64,000 nucleotides of DNA from Oceanihabitans gracilariae (GCF_042684485.1 NZ_JBHULM010000007.1:620001-684000); one strand, 5' to 3'. Counted from the stretch's first letter, positions 8,873 through 19,112 are shown. Numbers and translations are program-made. The notes: a model not told the origin generated them from the sequence alone.

Positions 8873-10087
8873 ATGAGATTACACAGAAATTTATGTTTTG
8901 CCACTGTTGATGGACTATTACAGATCTTTAACGAAGGCACATATGCAGATAAAGTTGTACAACAATTATTAAAACGTGATAAACGTTGGGGAAGCAGAGA
9001 CAGAGCCTTTGTTGCAGAAACTACATACGATATAGTACGTTGGAAACGCTTATATGCAGAAATTGCAGAAGTTAAAGAACCGTTTTCTCGTGATGATGTA
9101 TGGCGCTTGATTGCTGTTTGGGCAACATTAAAAGGTATTAAACTACCAGATTGGAAATATTTTGAAAATACACCTACTAGAAAAATTAAAGGTCGTTTTG
9201 ACGAATTCTCTAAAATTAGAAAAATTAAAGAATCTGTTCCAGACTGGATGGATGAACTAGTAGCTAAAGAATTAGGCGAAAATCTTTGGTCTAAAGAAGT
9301 TGCTGCTTTAAACTTACAAGCTGATGTTGTTTTACGTGTAAATACACTAAAAACTACTAAAGAAAAATTACAAGCAGAGCTTTTTGACTTAGATATTGAA
9401 ACCGAAGAAGTTAAAAACCATCCTGATGCTTTAAGATTAAAAGAAAGAACAAACGTCTTTACTACAGATGCCTTTAAAAAAGGTTTCTTTGAAGTACAAG
9501 ATGGTTCTTCACAAAAAGTGGCAGAATTTCTAGATGTACAACCAGGAATGAAAGTTGTAGATACTTGTGCAGGTGCTGGAGGAAAAACATTACACCTTGC
9601 TGCTCTTATGGAAAACAAAGGGCAAATTGTTGCTATGGATATTTATGAAAATAAATTGAAAGAATTAAAACGTAGAGCAAAAAGAGCTGGTGCACATAAT
9701 ATAGAAATGCGTGTCATTGATTCTACTAAACCTATCAAAAAATTATATGATAAAGCAGACCGAGTTTTAATTGATGCTCCTTGTTCTGGTTTAGGTGTTT
9801 TACGTAGAAATCCAGATGCTAAATGGAAATTACAACCAGAATTTATTGATAAAATTAAAGAAACACAAGCGCAAATTTTAAGCTCGTATTCTAGAATGGT
9901 TAAACCTGGTGGTAAAATAGTATATGCAACATGTTCTATACTTCCTTCAGAAAACCAAGATCAAGTTAAACATTTTTTAACTTCTGAAGCTGGAAAAGAT
10001 TTTACCTTTGTAAAAGAGAAAAAAATACTATCGCATGAATCTGGTTTCGACGGATTTTACATGGCGTTATTAGAAAAGAAAAAATAA
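8873..10087 (+). CDS. RsmB/NOL1-NOP2-Sun family rRNA cytosine-C5 methyltransferase
   Basis: About 404 residues from ATG 8873. A longer reading from TTG 8852 adds seven residues, but MRLHRNL is a more natural start. The N-terminal half is an RNA-binding NusB-like helical region. The C-terminal half holds the SAM-binding motif VDTCAGAGGKTLHLA, the aspartate motif DAPCSGLGVLRRNPD with the release cysteine, and the catalytic cysteine motif YATCSILPSEN. These two cysteines are diagnostic of m5C RNA methyltransferases. RsmB modifies C967 of 16S rRNA in E. coli; that this is the same target is inferred. It is 4 bases from the endonuclease gene. Confidence 0.88.
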   Translation: MRLHRNLCFATVDGLLQIFNEGTYADKVVQQLLKRDKRWGSRDRAFVAETTYDIVRWKRLYAEIAEVKEPFSRDDVWRLIAVWATLKGIKLPDWKYFENTPTRKIKGRFDEFSKIRKIKESVPDWMDELVAKELGENLWSKEVAALNLQADVVLRVNTLKTTKEKLQAELFDLDIETEEVKNHPDALRLKERTNVFTTDAFKKGFFEVQDGSSQKVAEFLDVQPGMKVVDTCAGAGGKTLHLAALMENKGQIVAMDIYENKLKELKRRAKRAGAHNIEMRVIDSTKPIKKLYDKADRVLIDAPCSGLGVLRRNPDAKWKLQPEFIDKIKETQAQILSSYSRMVKPGGKIVYATCSILPSENQDQVKHFLTSEAGKDFTFVKEKKILSHESGFDGFYMALLEKKK

Positions 10088-10091
10088 AACT

Positions 10092-11966
10092 ATGAAACAA
10101 ATTTACACCATACTATTCCTTTTACTAACTCTAACTGTTTCTGCACAGATACCTTCGGGTTACTATGATTCAGCTACTGGTTCAGGATTTACTTTAAAAA
10201 CGCAATTACATAATATAATTAACAATCATAATGACCAAGGGTATTCTGCAATGGATGGTTTTATTGCTAATTATGATTTAGACCTTTATTATGATGCTGG
10301 AGATAGCAACACTATTTTAGATGTATATTCTGAAGATCCTCTAGCTGCAGATCCTTATAACTTTACTCCTGTTGCAAATGAATGTGGAGAATATAGTAGC
10401 GAAGGAGATTGTTATAACAAAGAACACGTAATACCAAAATCTGTTTTTAATGACCAAACACCAATGTATAGTGATGCGCACGAATTATTACCTACAGATG
10501 GTCGTGTAAACGGTTTTAGAAGCAATTACCCAATTGGTCTTGTAAACGATACACAATTAGTAAGCCAAAGTGGTATTACAAATCCAACTAGAAATGGTAG
10601 TAAATTAGGTAATAATTTAAACAGTGGATATTCTGCTGGTTATTCTGGTATTGTGTTTGAACCAATAGACGAGTTTAAAGGAGACATTGCTAGAATTTAT
10701 TTTTACTTTGTTACTCGTTATGAAGACCAAGTTAGTGCATGGTCTTCTTATGCTATGTTTAATGGTACAGCAGACCAAGCGTTAGACAATACTTTTTTAA
10801 GTATTTTAATGACTTGGCATAATATGGATCCTGTATCACAAAAAGAAATTGATAGAAATAATAACATTTACTACAACTATCAAAATAACAGAAATCCGTT
10901 TGTAGATCATCCTGAATATGTAAACTTAATCTGGAACACGAATCCAGATACAGAAGCACCAACAGAACCTACAAACCTTATTGCTGCTAACCCAACAGAT
11001 AACACCATTGATTTATCTTGGACAGCTGCATCAGACAATGTATCTGTAGCATCTTATGATGTGTATATCGATAATGTTTTTAGCTTTAATACAGGCAATA
11101 CATCTACTACTGCAACAGTTACAGGATTAACTCCAGACACCAATTATTGTTTTACTTTAAAAGCTGTAGATACTACTGGAAACACTTCAGAATTTAGTAA
11201 TCAAGCATGTGAAACTACTACAAACATGGGCACTGTAGGTGGTGGTAGTGATTTATACTTTTCAGAATATATAGAAGGAAGCAGCTTTAATAAAGTTATT
11301 GAAATAGCAAACTTTACAGGTACAACCATTACAGACTTATCTATTTACACATTAAAACTAGCTGCTAATGGTAACGGAACTTGGGGTACAACATATACTT
11401 TTCCTTCAGGAGCTTCTATAGCAAATCAAGATGTTTATGTTATAGCTAATGGAGGTTCTACAGTTTGTGAAACAGAATATGATGACCTAAACACAGATAT
11501 TACTAGTTTTAATGGTAATGATTCTATTGGTCTATTTAAAAATGATGTTTTAATAGATATTATTGGTGATATTAATGACAGTGCAGAATTTGGTAAAGAT
11601 GTAACTTTAGTTAGAAAACCAGAATTTACTGAGCCTTCAACAACTTTTGATATTACTCATTGGGATAGTTTTGCACAAAACGAATGTTCAAACCTAGGAT
11701 CACATACACAAGACCTAAGCGTAGATGACTATGTTTTTAATACGGTTAAAATGTATCCTAATCCTACAAACGGAAATACAGTTACTATAATATCTCAAGA
11801 AAATCTTACAGTAGAAGTTTATAATATATTAGGTAAAAAAGTAAAAGCACAAACTATTACTTCTAGCCAAAATAAATTAAATATTTCTGGCTTATCTAGA
11901 GGTGTATACTTAGTAAAATTAAATTCTGCTACGAGTACTACTACCAAAAAATTGATTAAACAATAA
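10092..11966 (+). CDS. Secreted EndA/NucM-type endonuclease with FN3, lamin-tail and T9SS domains
   Basis: 624 residues. A signal peptide (MKQIYTILFLLLTLTVSAQ) precedes an endonuclease I domain of about residues 25-280, with the metal/His active-site region NKEHVIPKSVF and HELLPTDGRVNG. A fibronectin type III domain follows (about 290-375, LTWTAASDNVSV-like pattern), then a lamin-tail-like segment (YFSEYIEGSSFNKVIEIAN) and a T9SS sorting tail (MYPNPTNGNTVTI to the end). It should be a secreted or surface nuclease that degrades extracellular DNA for phosphate or nucleoside supply. It lies only 4 bases after the rsmB-like gene and is closed by a hairpin terminator. Confidence 0.88.
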   Translation: MKQIYTILFLLLTLTVSAQIPSGYYDSATGSGFTLKTQLHNIINNHNDQGYSAMDGFIANYDLDLYYDAGDSNTILDVYSEDPLAADPYNFTPVANECGEYSSEGDCYNKEHVIPKSVFNDQTPMYSDAHELLPTDGRVNGFRSNYPIGLVNDTQLVSQSGITNPTRNGSKLGNNLNSGYSAGYSGIVFEPIDEFKGDIARIYFYFVTRYEDQVSAWSSYAMFNGTADQALDNTFLSILMTWHNMDPVSQKEIDRNNNIYYNYQNNRNPFVDHPEYVNLIWNTNPDTEAPTEPTNLIAANPTDNTIDLSWTAASDNVSVASYDVYIDNVFSFNTGNTSTTATVTGLTPDTNYCFTLKAVDTTGNTSEFSNQACETTTNMGTVGGGSDLYFSEYIEGSSFNKVIEIANFTGTTITDLSIYTLKLAANGNGTWGTTYTFPSGASIANQDVYVIANGGSTVCETEYDDLNTDITSFNGNDSIGLFKNDVLIDIIGDINDSAEFGKDVTLVRKPEFTEPSTTFDITHWDSFAQNECSNLGSHTQDLSVDDYVFNTVKMYPNPTNGNTVTIISQENLTVEVYNILGKKVKAQTITSSQNKLNISGLSRGVYLVKLNSATSTTTKKLIKQ

Positions 11967-11988
11967 GTACTTGTTTAGCATAAGTAAC

Positions 11989-12017
11989 AAAAGCGACTCT
12001 TAGTAGTCGCTTTTTTT
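11989..12017 (+). terminator. Intrinsic terminator after endonuclease gene
   Basis: 10-bp stem (11989-11998 with 12005-12014), 6-base loop, followed by a T-run. Confidence 0.8.
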
Positions 12018-12085
12018 GTTTAAAACATCGTGAATAACTAAAAAATTAAGCAATTAATTTATCCTATAAATACAACTAAAAAACT

Positions 12086-12093
12086 TAAATTTG
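12086..12093 (+). promoter_or_regulatory. Candidate -7 element (TAAATTTG) for purL
   Basis: Matches TAnnTTTG and lies 35 bases before the purL ATG. No clear -33 TTG was found at the usual spacing, and no purine riboswitch-like structure was recognised between the terminator and purL. Confidence 0.4.
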
Positions 12094-12127
12094 CTTTTTT
12101 GTTAAACCTTATACAACACAACATAAA

Positions 12128-15100
12128 ATGATTCATTTCTTCGGAAACCAAAACAGTAAAATATTTGCTGTTCAAGCAACAAAAGAATTATCAACCCAAA
12201 CCATTTCAAAATTGACTTGGTTATTTGGCAACCAGCCTAAAATAGAACAAGCATCACTAGATGCTTTTTTTGTTGGTCCAAGAGCAGCTATGATAACTCC
12301 TTGGAGCACCAATGCAGTAGAGATCACCCAAAATATGGGTATTTTAGATATTATTAGAATTGAAGAATTTAAAGCTGTATCTGCAGACTTTAAAGATTTC
12401 GACCCTATGATTTCAGAAAAATACAACCAATTAAATCAAGATTCTTTTACTATAGACATACAACCAGAAGCTATTTTAGAAATAGAAGATATTGCTGCCT
12501 ACAATCAGCAAGAAGGTTTAGCGTTAAATGACGAAGAAATTGAATATCTAGAAGGTGTTTCTAAAAAAATAGGAAGACCACTTACAGATTCTGAAGTTTT
12601 TGGGTTTTCGCAAGTAAACTCAGAGCACTGTCGTCATAAAATCTTTAACGGAACTTTTATAATTGATGGTGAAGAAAAAGAAGTATCTCTTTTTAAAATG
12701 ATTAGAGAAACGTCTAACAAAAACCCTAATGAAATTGTTTCGGCATATAAAGATAATGTTGCTTTTGTAAAAGGTCCTATAGTAGAACAGTTTGCTCCTA
12801 AAACAGCAGATAAGCCAGACTTTTACCAAACAGAAAACTTTAACTCTGTTATTTCATTAAAAGCAGAAACTCATAATTTTCCAACAACTGTAGAGCCTTT
12901 TAATGGTGCTGCAACAGGTGCTGGAGGAGAAATTAGAGATAGACTTGCAGGAGGTAAAGGATCACTACCTTTAGCAGGAACAGCTGTTTACATGACTTCT
13001 TATTCTAGACTAGAAGAAGCTAGACCTTGGGAACAAAAAATGGAAGAACGTCCTTGGCTATACCAAACACCAATGGATATTTTAATAAAAGCTTCTAATG
13101 GAGCATCTGACTTTGGTAACAAATTTGGACAACCACTTATTTGCGGATCTGTATTAACTTTTGAACATGAAGAAGAAGCGCGTAAGTTAGGTTTTGATAA
13201 AGTGATCATGCAAGCCGGAGGAATTGGTTATGGTAAAGCAGAACAAGCTTTAAAAGACACACCTAAAGAAGGCGATAAAATTGTTATTCTTGGTGGTGAA
13301 AATTATAGAATAGGAATGGGTGGCGCTGCAGTTTCAAGTGCAGATACAGGAGAATTTGCTTCTGGTATTGAGCTTAACGCTGTACAACGTTCTAACCCAG
13401 AAATGCAAAAACGTGCTGCAAATGCGGTTCGTGGTATGGTAGAAAGCGATGAAAACTTTATTGTTTCTATTCATGATCATGGTGCTGGTGGACATTTAAA
13501 TTGCTTATCCGAATTAGTAGAAGATACTGGAGGTAATATTGACTTAGATAAACTTCCTGTTGGTGACCCAACTCTTTCTGCTAAAGAAATTATTGGTAAT
13601 GAATCTCAAGAAAGAATGGGATTAGTAATTGCCGAAAAACACCTAGACACATTAAACAAAATTGCAGATCGTGAACGCTCACCTATGTATACTGTTGGTG
13701 ACGTTACTGGTAATGACAGATTTACTTTTGAGTCTAAAACCAAAGGAGATAAACCTATGGATTTAGCGCTAGAAGATATGTTTGGTAGTTCGCCTAAAAC
13801 AATAATGACAGACAAAACGGTGAACAGAATCTATGAAGATGTTAACTATACTTCAGATAAAATACTAGACTACCTAGACCAAGTATTACAACTAGAAGCT
13901 GTAGCTTGTAAAGATTGGTTAACAAACAAAGTAGACCGTTGTGTTGGTGGTAAAGTTGCCAAACAACAATGTGCTGGACCATTACAATTACCTCTTAATA
14001 ATTGTGGTGTTATGGCATTAGATTATAAAGGAAAAGAAGGTATTGCAACTTCTGTTGGTCATGCTCCTATTTCGGGATTAATTTCTCCTAAAGCAGGAAG
14101 TAGAAATGCTATTGCAGAATCGCTTACCAATATTGTTTGGGCGCCTTTAAAAGATGGATTATACAGTGTTTCACTATCTGCAAACTGGATGTGGCCTTGT
14201 AAAAACGAAGGAGAAGATGCTAGATTATACGAAGCTGTTCAAGCGGTTTCAGAATTTGCTATCGATTTAGGTATCAATGTTCCTACAGGAAAAGATTCGC
14301 TTTCTATGAAGCAAAAATATCCTAATGAAGAAGTTATTTCTCCAGGTACTGTAATTATTTCTGCTGCTGGTAACTGTAATGACATTACTAAGGTGGTAGA
14401 ACCTGTTTTTAAGAAAAACGCTGGTAATATTTACTATATCAACCTATCTCAAGATGCCTATAAATTAGGAGGAAGTTCTTTTGCGCAAGTACGTAATAAA
14501 ATAGGAAAAGAAACTCCTACTATTAAAGATGCTGCACAATTTAAAAACACCTTTAATACCATTCAGCAATTAATTAAAGACAATAAAATTGTTGCTGGTC
14601 ATGATATTGCTTCAGGAGGATTCATTACTACGTTATTAGAAATGTGTTTTGCTGATACCAATCTTGGTGCTGAACTTGATCTTACCGATTTAGGAGAAAA
14701 AGATGCTATTAAATTATTATTTTCTGAAAATGCAGGAATTGTTTTTCAATCGTCTGATGCTTCTGTAGAAAAAGTATTATCAGATGCTAATATTGCATTT
14801 TTCAACATAGGAAAAGTTACAGAAAGTGACACCTTAAGCATTATTAACCATCAAGAAGTATTTACCTTAACGGTTTCAAGATTGCGTGATGTATGGTTTA
14901 AAACCTCTTTCTTACTAGACCAAAAGCAAACAGCAAATGATTTAGCACAAGATAGATTTGATAATTATAAAAATCAACCACTACAATATACATTTCCAAA
15001 ACATTTTACAGGAAAACTACCTACTATAAACTCAAAAAGACCTAAAGCAGCTATTATTCGTGAAAAAGGATCTAATTCTGAGCGTGAAATGGCAAACGCC

Positions 15101-15790
15101 ATGTACTTAGCTGGTTTTGATGTAAAAGATGTGCACATGACCGATTTAATTTCTGGTCGTGAAACACTAGAAGACATTCAGTTTATTGGTGCAGTTGGTG
15201 GCTTCTCTAACTCTGATGTTTTAGGCTCTGCTAAAGGTTGGGCTGGTGCTTTTATGTATAACGAAAAAGCAAATACAGCATTAAAAAACTTCTTTAAAAG
15301 AGAAGATACTTTATCTGTTGGTATTTGTAATGGTTGTCAACTTTGGATGGAATTAGAACTAATTAATCCAGAGCATGAAACACATGGAAAAATGACGTAT
15401 AACGACTCACATAAACATGAGAGTGCATTTACTTCGGTTAAAATTCAAAAAAACAATTCTGTGATGCTTTCTAGTTTAGAAGGAAGTACACTTGGTGTAT
15501 GGATTTCTCATGGTGAAGGAAAATTTAGTCTTCCGCTTGACGAAAACCAATACAACATTGTTGCTAAATATGGTTATGAAGGCTATCCGCATAATCCTAA
15601 TGGTTCAGATTTTAACACTGCTATGCTTTGTGATAAAACAGGAAGACACTTAGTAACTATGCCACATATTGAGCGTTCTACTTTTCAATGGAACTGGGCT
15701 AACTATCCTGAAAACAGAAAAGATGAAGTTACTCCTTGGTTAGAAGCTTTTACAAATGCAAAAGCATGGATAGAAGCTAAAAACAAATAA
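12128..15790 (+). CDS. purL: Phosphoribosylformylglycinamidine synthase (large single-chain PurL)
   Basis: Catalyses the ATP- and glutamine-dependent conversion of FGAR to FGAM in purine synthesis. At 1220 residues it is the fused form, in which synthetase and glutaminase are one chain, close to the E. coli enzyme in length. Seen: FGAM-synthase start region, VNSEHCRHKIFNG, the AETHNFPT motif of the first AIR-synthase-like half, the second half (GKDSLSMKQK), and a C-terminal class I glutaminase with the nucleophile cysteine in SVGICNGCQLW and the His/Glu partner near PHIERSTFQWNW. It is alone here, with its own promoter candidate and a strong terminator. Confidence 0.96.
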   Translation: MIHFFGNQNSKIFAVQATKELSTQTISKLTWLFGNQPKIEQASLDAFFVGPRAAMITPWSTNAVEITQNMGILDIIRIEEFKAVSADFKDFDPMISEKYNQLNQDSFTIDIQPEAILEIEDIAAYNQQEGLALNDEEIEYLEGVSKKIGRPLTDSEVFGFSQVNSEHCRHKIFNGTFIIDGEEKEVSLFKMIRETSNKNPNEIVSAYKDNVAFVKGPIVEQFAPKTADKPDFYQTENFNSVISLKAETHNFPTTVEPFNGAATGAGGEIRDRLAGGKGSLPLAGTAVYMTSYSRLEEARPWEQKMEERPWLYQTPMDILIKASNGASDFGNKFGQPLICGSVLTFEHEEEARKLGFDKVIMQAGGIGYGKAEQALKDTPKEGDKIVILGGENYRIGMGGAAVSSADTGEFASGIELNAVQRSNPEMQKRAANAVRGMVESDENFIVSIHDHGAGGHLNCLSELVEDTGGNIDLDKLPVGDPTLSAKEIIGNESQERMGLVIAEKHLDTLNKIADRERSPMYTVGDVTGNDRFTFESKTKGDKPMDLALEDMFGSSPKTIMTDKTVNRIYEDVNYTSDKILDYLDQVLQLEAVACKDWLTNKVDRCVGGKVAKQQCAGPLQLPLNNCGVMALDYKGKEGIATSVGHAPISGLISPKAGSRNAIAESLTNIVWAPLKDGLYSVSLSANWMWPCKNEGEDARLYEAVQAVSEFAIDLGINVPTGKDSLSMKQKYPNEEVISPGTVIISAAGNCNDITKVVEPVFKKNAGNIYYINLSQDAYKLGGSSFAQVRNKIGKETPTIKDAAQFKNTFNTIQQLIKDNKIVAGHDIASGGFITTLLEMCFADTNLGAELDLTDLGEKDAIKLLFSENAGIVFQSSDASVEKVLSDANIAFFNIGKVTESDTLSIINHQEVFTLTVSRLRDVWFKTSFLLDQKQTANDLAQDRFDNYKNQPLQYTFPKHFTGKLPTINSKRPKAAIIREKGSNSEREMANAMYLAGFDVKDVHMTDLISGRETLEDIQFIGAVGGFSNSDVLGSAKGWAGAFMYNEKANTALKNFFKREDTLSVGICNGCQLWMELELINPEHETHGKMTYNDSHKHESAFTSVKIQKNNSVMLSSLEGSTLGVWISHGEGKFSLPLDENQYNIVAKYGYEGYPHNPNGSDFNTAMLCDKTGRHLVTMPHIERSTFQWNWANYPENRKDEVTPWLEAFTNAKAWIEAKNK

Positions 15791-15810
15791 GAAAACAAAA
15801 TACAATTACA

Positions 15811-15848
15811 AAAAAGCGGTTTAAGATAATGTTCTTAAACCGCTTTTT
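15811..15848. terminator. Strong bidirectional terminator between purL and the membrane-protein pair
   Basis: Perfect 16-bp stem (15811-15826 with 15833-15848), 6-base loop, A-run and T-run flanks. It serves purL on plus and the convergent membrane genes on minus. Confidence 0.88.
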
Positions 15849-15894
15849 ATATATCTATACATTGTAACTAGCTACAACAAATTAAACTTACACA

Positions 15895-16350
15895 TTATCT
15901 TTTTTTCTTCATTCTAGATCGCATTTGTTTTCTTAGCTGCAAGAAACCATTGCTTAGTTTTCCTTTTTTCTTTAATATAGGAATACTTAAAGTTACCAAA
16001 AGAGCAATACAGGCAGCAGAACCTAATCCGCCTCCAAAACCATTAAAATAAGTACTAGTATTTAAAAAGATAACAGTAAAAACTACTCCCGAAATTCCTA
16101 TTAAAAAATAATTAGATAGTACTTTATAAGAAACCATTCCTACAAAGGATGCTCCAAAGCAAACTAAAGGTAAGTTTTCTGTTAAATACGCAGGTATTAA
16201 TTTAGAAAACAACAAAACAAATACACTAACAAAAACTCCTACCATAGCAGATGCTCTTACAGCGCCTTGTTTATAATTTACTTGTAAAACATAAGTAAAT
16301 ACAGCAGATACACCTCCTGCTAACAGTAAAATAAAATGTGCTATATCCAT
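15895..16350 (-). CDS. Small multispanning membrane protein, second of a related pair
   Basis: 151 residues with about five hydrophobic helices and a very basic C-terminal tail (LRKQMRSRMKKKR). The segment CFGASFVGMVSYKVLSNYF then FNGFGGGLGS looks homologous to YCGAFVGMTNVSVAPDYIF then FHGVGGKLGT in the partner gene just upstream, so the two probably arose by duplication. I do not recognise a named family. It overlaps its partner by 10 bases and so should be co-translated with it. It may be half of a two-component membrane complex; function unknown. Confidence 0.7.
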   Translation of the reverse strand: MDIAHFILLLAGGVSAVFTYVLQVNYKQGAVRASAMVGVFVSVFVLLFSKLIPAYLTENLPLVCFGASFVGMVSYKVLSNYFLIGISGVVFTVIFLNTSTYFNGFGGGLGSAACIALLVTLSIPILKKKGKLSNGFLQLRKQMRSRMKKKR

Positions 16351-16904
16351 TGCGAAATTAAAAATGTAATAAAAAAAGCGAGTGTAACACCTCCAAAAGC
16401 TAAAGTACCTAACTTACCTCCTACACCATGAAAAGCATCTTTAGTACCAACTAAAAGTATACCTGTAATACCACTTGCTAAGGTTATAAAAATATAATCT
16501 GGCGCAACACTAACATTGGTCATACCTACAAATGCACCACAATAAACAGCAGTTGGCATACCTTGTATAAATGCATTTTTTTTAAAAAAATCTGGAATAA
16601 AACTAACACTTAAACCTACTAAACCTGCTGCCAAAACACTACTCAAGCCAAAAGACACACATAGTATATAGGTAATAATAGCTCCAAAAAAAACAAATGC
16701 TATAGTTAACACATGTTCTAAACTATGATCTTTAGCGCTTAATGGCGTTTTTTTATAGGTTACAATAAGTAATATTAAGCCTAAAATTACAAATGCAGAA
16801 ACAAATATGTTATTCTGCTTTTCAAATAATATCGCAGCCAAAAAACCTAAATGGCATAATATTATTAAAATAAAAGAAAGCTGCTTAACATGCTTTTTAA
16901 TCAT
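16341..16904 (-). CDS. Multispanning membrane protein, first of a related pair
   Basis: 187 residues with about six to seven hydrophobic helices and no soluble domain. The C-terminal two-thirds carry the FVGM...G(I/V)xG...GxGGKLG pattern shared with the overlapping downstream gene. The shared glycine-rich segment between helices could line a path through the membrane, but that is a guess. No family recognised. The pair is transcribed away from the acyl-CoA ligase gene and towards purL. Confidence 0.7.
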   Translation of the reverse strand: MIKKHVKQLSFILIILCHLGFLAAILFEKQNNIFVSAFVILGLILLIVTYKKTPLSAKDHSLEHVLTIAFVFFGAIITYILCVSFGLSSVLAAGLVGLSVSFIPDFFKKNAFIQGMPTAVYCGAFVGMTNVSVAPDYIFITLASGITGILLVGTKDAFHGVGGKLGTLAFGGVTLAFFITFLISQWI

Positions 16905-17243
16905 AATTGGTATTTAACAGGCTTCAAAAATACATAATATTGCTGTTCTAGCTTTCTGTATTAACACATTTTAATGAAATTAAATTACTTCCTTTTTGCG
17001 TATAAAAACCTCATAAATCGTCATTTTATTCCTTTTTCACTTAAAAAAGAACGCTTTTTAGACAGAAACCACAAAAGACGAATTTAAGAATTCTTCAATT
17101 ATTGCAGGTAATTGCTAACAAATCTACATTCCTTAAAGCTATTTTTATTATAACCGTATTTTTTATGCTTCCTTTTTGTCTTAGTAATTTGAAAACTATT
17201 TTTTAATTTCATACTTTGCAGGTCTTCAAATTTAAAATGACTG
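16905..17243. other. Intergenic region between divergent membrane pair and fatty-acid operon
   Basis: 339 bases, AT-rich, no credible ORF. Apart from the promoter at 17188-17218 I see no repeat, RNA gene or strong hairpin. Confidence 0.5.
17188..17218 (+). promoter_or_regulatory. Candidate promoter of the fatty-acid degradation operon
   Basis: TTTG at 17188-17191, a 20-base spacer and TACTTTG at 17212-17218. This resembles the Bacteroidota -33/-7 pair and ends 25 bases before the ligase ATG. Confidence 0.5.
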
Positions 17244-19019
17244 ATGACAGAAATTACGAGACTTTTTGATTTTCCTTATTACCAACTTGAAAAATATAAT
17301 TTAGATGCTGCTTTAGTAACGAAAAAAAATGGCGAATGGATTAAAACTTCCACTAAAGAATATTTAGATAAAGCAAATGCAGTTAGTAGGGCTTTATTAA
17401 AGATGGGAATAAAAAAGGATGATAAAATTGCTTTAATTTCTTCAACAAACAGAACAGAGTGGAATATAATGGATATTGGTATTCTGCAAACTGGAGCACA
17501 AAATATTCCTATTTATCCTACTATCTCTGCAGAAGATTATGAATATGTATTAAACCACAGTGAGTCTATTTACTGTTTTGTTTCAGATGAAGGTGTATTA
17601 GAAAAAGTACGCAAAGTACAAGCTAATACAAAGGTAAAAGAAGTCTTTTCTTTTAACCATATAAAAGGTTGTAAACACTATTCCGAATTATTTGAACTAG
17701 GTAAAGACACTAGTAATCAAAAGGAAGTAGAAGCTAGAAAAGATGCTGTTTTACCAACAGACCTAGCTACTATTATTTACACCTCTGGTACCACAGGAAA
17801 ACCTAAAGGCGTAATGCTGTCGCATAACAATTTAACTAGTAATGCGCTAGATGCTTCACATCGTTTACCTCTTTTAGACAACAATGATGAAAATAGAGTA
17901 TTAAGCTTTTTACCTATTTGTCACGTTTTTGAACGTGTACTAATTTATATCTATCAATACGCTGGAGCTTCTATTTATTTTGCCGAAGGAATTGATAAAA
18001 TTGGCGAAAATGCAAAAGAAATCAAGCCACACTTAATGAGTGTGGTACCTAGACTATTAGAAAAAGTTTACGATAAAATTATTGACAAAGCAGAAGATTT
18101 ATCTCCTATAAAAAAGGCCTTATTCTTTTGGGCTGTTAAACTAGGAGAACAATGGGAACCTTATGAAGCCAATGGTGCTTGGTATGAATTTAAATTAAAA
18201 ATTGCCAACAAACTTATTTTTAGCAAATGGCGTGAAGCGCTTGGAGGAGAACTAAAAACTATGGTATCTGGTTCTGCAGCTTTACAAGTTAGACTTTCTC
18301 GTGTGTTTACTGCAGCTAAAATGCAGGTAATGCAAGGTTACGGACTAACAGAAACCTCTCCTGTTGTTTCTGTAGAAATGTATCGCGATAATCATTTTAG
18401 ATTAGGAACCGTTGGTAAACCTATTAAAAACGTAGAGGTTAAAATTGCCGAAGATGGTGAGCTATTAATAAAAGGCCCTAATGTAATGATGGGTTACTAC
18501 AAAGATTCTGAAAAAACCAAAAGCGTTATGTCTGGTGACTTTTTTCACACAGGTGATAAAGGAGAAATCGATGCAGATGGCTTCCTAAAAATCACAGGTC
18601 GTAAAAAAGAAATGTTTAAAACCTCTGGAGGTAAATATGTAATCCCTACCCTTTTAGAAAACGAATTAAAACAATCCCGATTTATAGAACAAGTTATGGT
18701 AATTGGTGAAGGCGAAAAAATGCCTGCCGCAATTATACAACCTAACTTTGAATTTATTAAAGAGTGGATTGCTTTTAAAAAGAAAAATATTGGTACTACA
18801 AATGAAGAAATTGTAGCTTCAGATATAATTAAAGAAAGAATTCAACAAGAATTAGACGAATGTAATCAACATTTTGGAAAATGGGAACAAATTAAACGTT
18901 TTGAACTTACTCCAGAAATATGGTCTATTGACTCTGGTCACCTTACTCCTACTTTAAAAATGAAACGAAGCGTAATTAAATCAATTCATCAAAATCTTTA
19001 CGATAAAATTTATAGATAA
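17244..19019 (+). CDS. Long-chain fatty-acid--CoA ligase (AMP-forming)
   Basis: 591 residues of the acyl-adenylate synthetase family, activating fatty acids to acyl-CoA at the membrane face. Motifs seen: the P-loop-like TIIYTSGTTGKPKGVMLSH (about residues 176-194), GYGLTETSP, and the C-terminal hinge GDKGEIDADGFLKITGRKKE region with the conserved lysine. The fit is with bacterial long-chain ligases of the FadD15 kind (about 600 residues). It is the first gene of a set with MarR, HADH/ECH, thiolase and acyl-CoA dehydrogenase, so its job is to feed beta-oxidation. Confidence 0.92.
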   Translation: MTEITRLFDFPYYQLEKYNLDAALVTKKNGEWIKTSTKEYLDKANAVSRALLKMGIKKDDKIALISSTNRTEWNIMDIGILQTGAQNIPIYPTISAEDYEYVLNHSESIYCFVSDEGVLEKVRKVQANTKVKEVFSFNHIKGCKHYSELFELGKDTSNQKEVEARKDAVLPTDLATIIYTSGTTGKPKGVMLSHNNLTSNALDASHRLPLLDNNDENRVLSFLPICHVFERVLIYIYQYAGASIYFAEGIDKIGENAKEIKPHLMSVVPRLLEKVYDKIIDKAEDLSPIKKALFFWAVKLGEQWEPYEANGAWYEFKLKIANKLIFSKWREALGGELKTMVSGSAALQVRLSRVFTAAKMQVMQGYGLTETSPVVSVEMYRDNHFRLGTVGKPIKNVEVKIAEDGELLIKGPNVMMGYYKDSEKTKSVMSGDFFHTGDKGEIDADGFLKITGRKKEMFKTSGGKYVIPTLLENELKQSRFIEQVMVIGEGEKMPAAIIQPNFEFIKEWIAFKKKNIGTTNEEIVASDIIKERIQQELDECNQHFGKWEQIKRFELTPEIWSIDSGHLTPTLKMKRSVIKSIHQNLYDKIYR

Positions 19020-19104
19020 GTAACAAAAAGCTTCTTTAATTAGGAGTTTTGCAATTTATCCGTATTTTTTTTTATATTTATTATGCGTGCATAGTATATT
19101 TTTG

Positions 19105-19112
19105 TATATTTG
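19105..19112 (+). promoter_or_regulatory. Candidate -7 element (TATATTTG) upstream of marR
   Basis: Matches TAnnTTTG and lies 18 bases before the MarR ATG, in the 111-base gap after the ligase gene. The regulator and the genes after it may therefore have their own promoter. Confidence 0.45.

Noticed and set aside
8815..9618. 267-codon open frame on the minus strand
   Set aside because: Lies antisense to the rsmB-like gene, whose frame carries all methyltransferase motifs; the antisense product has no recognisable features and a Ser/Phe-rich composition typical of a shadow frame.
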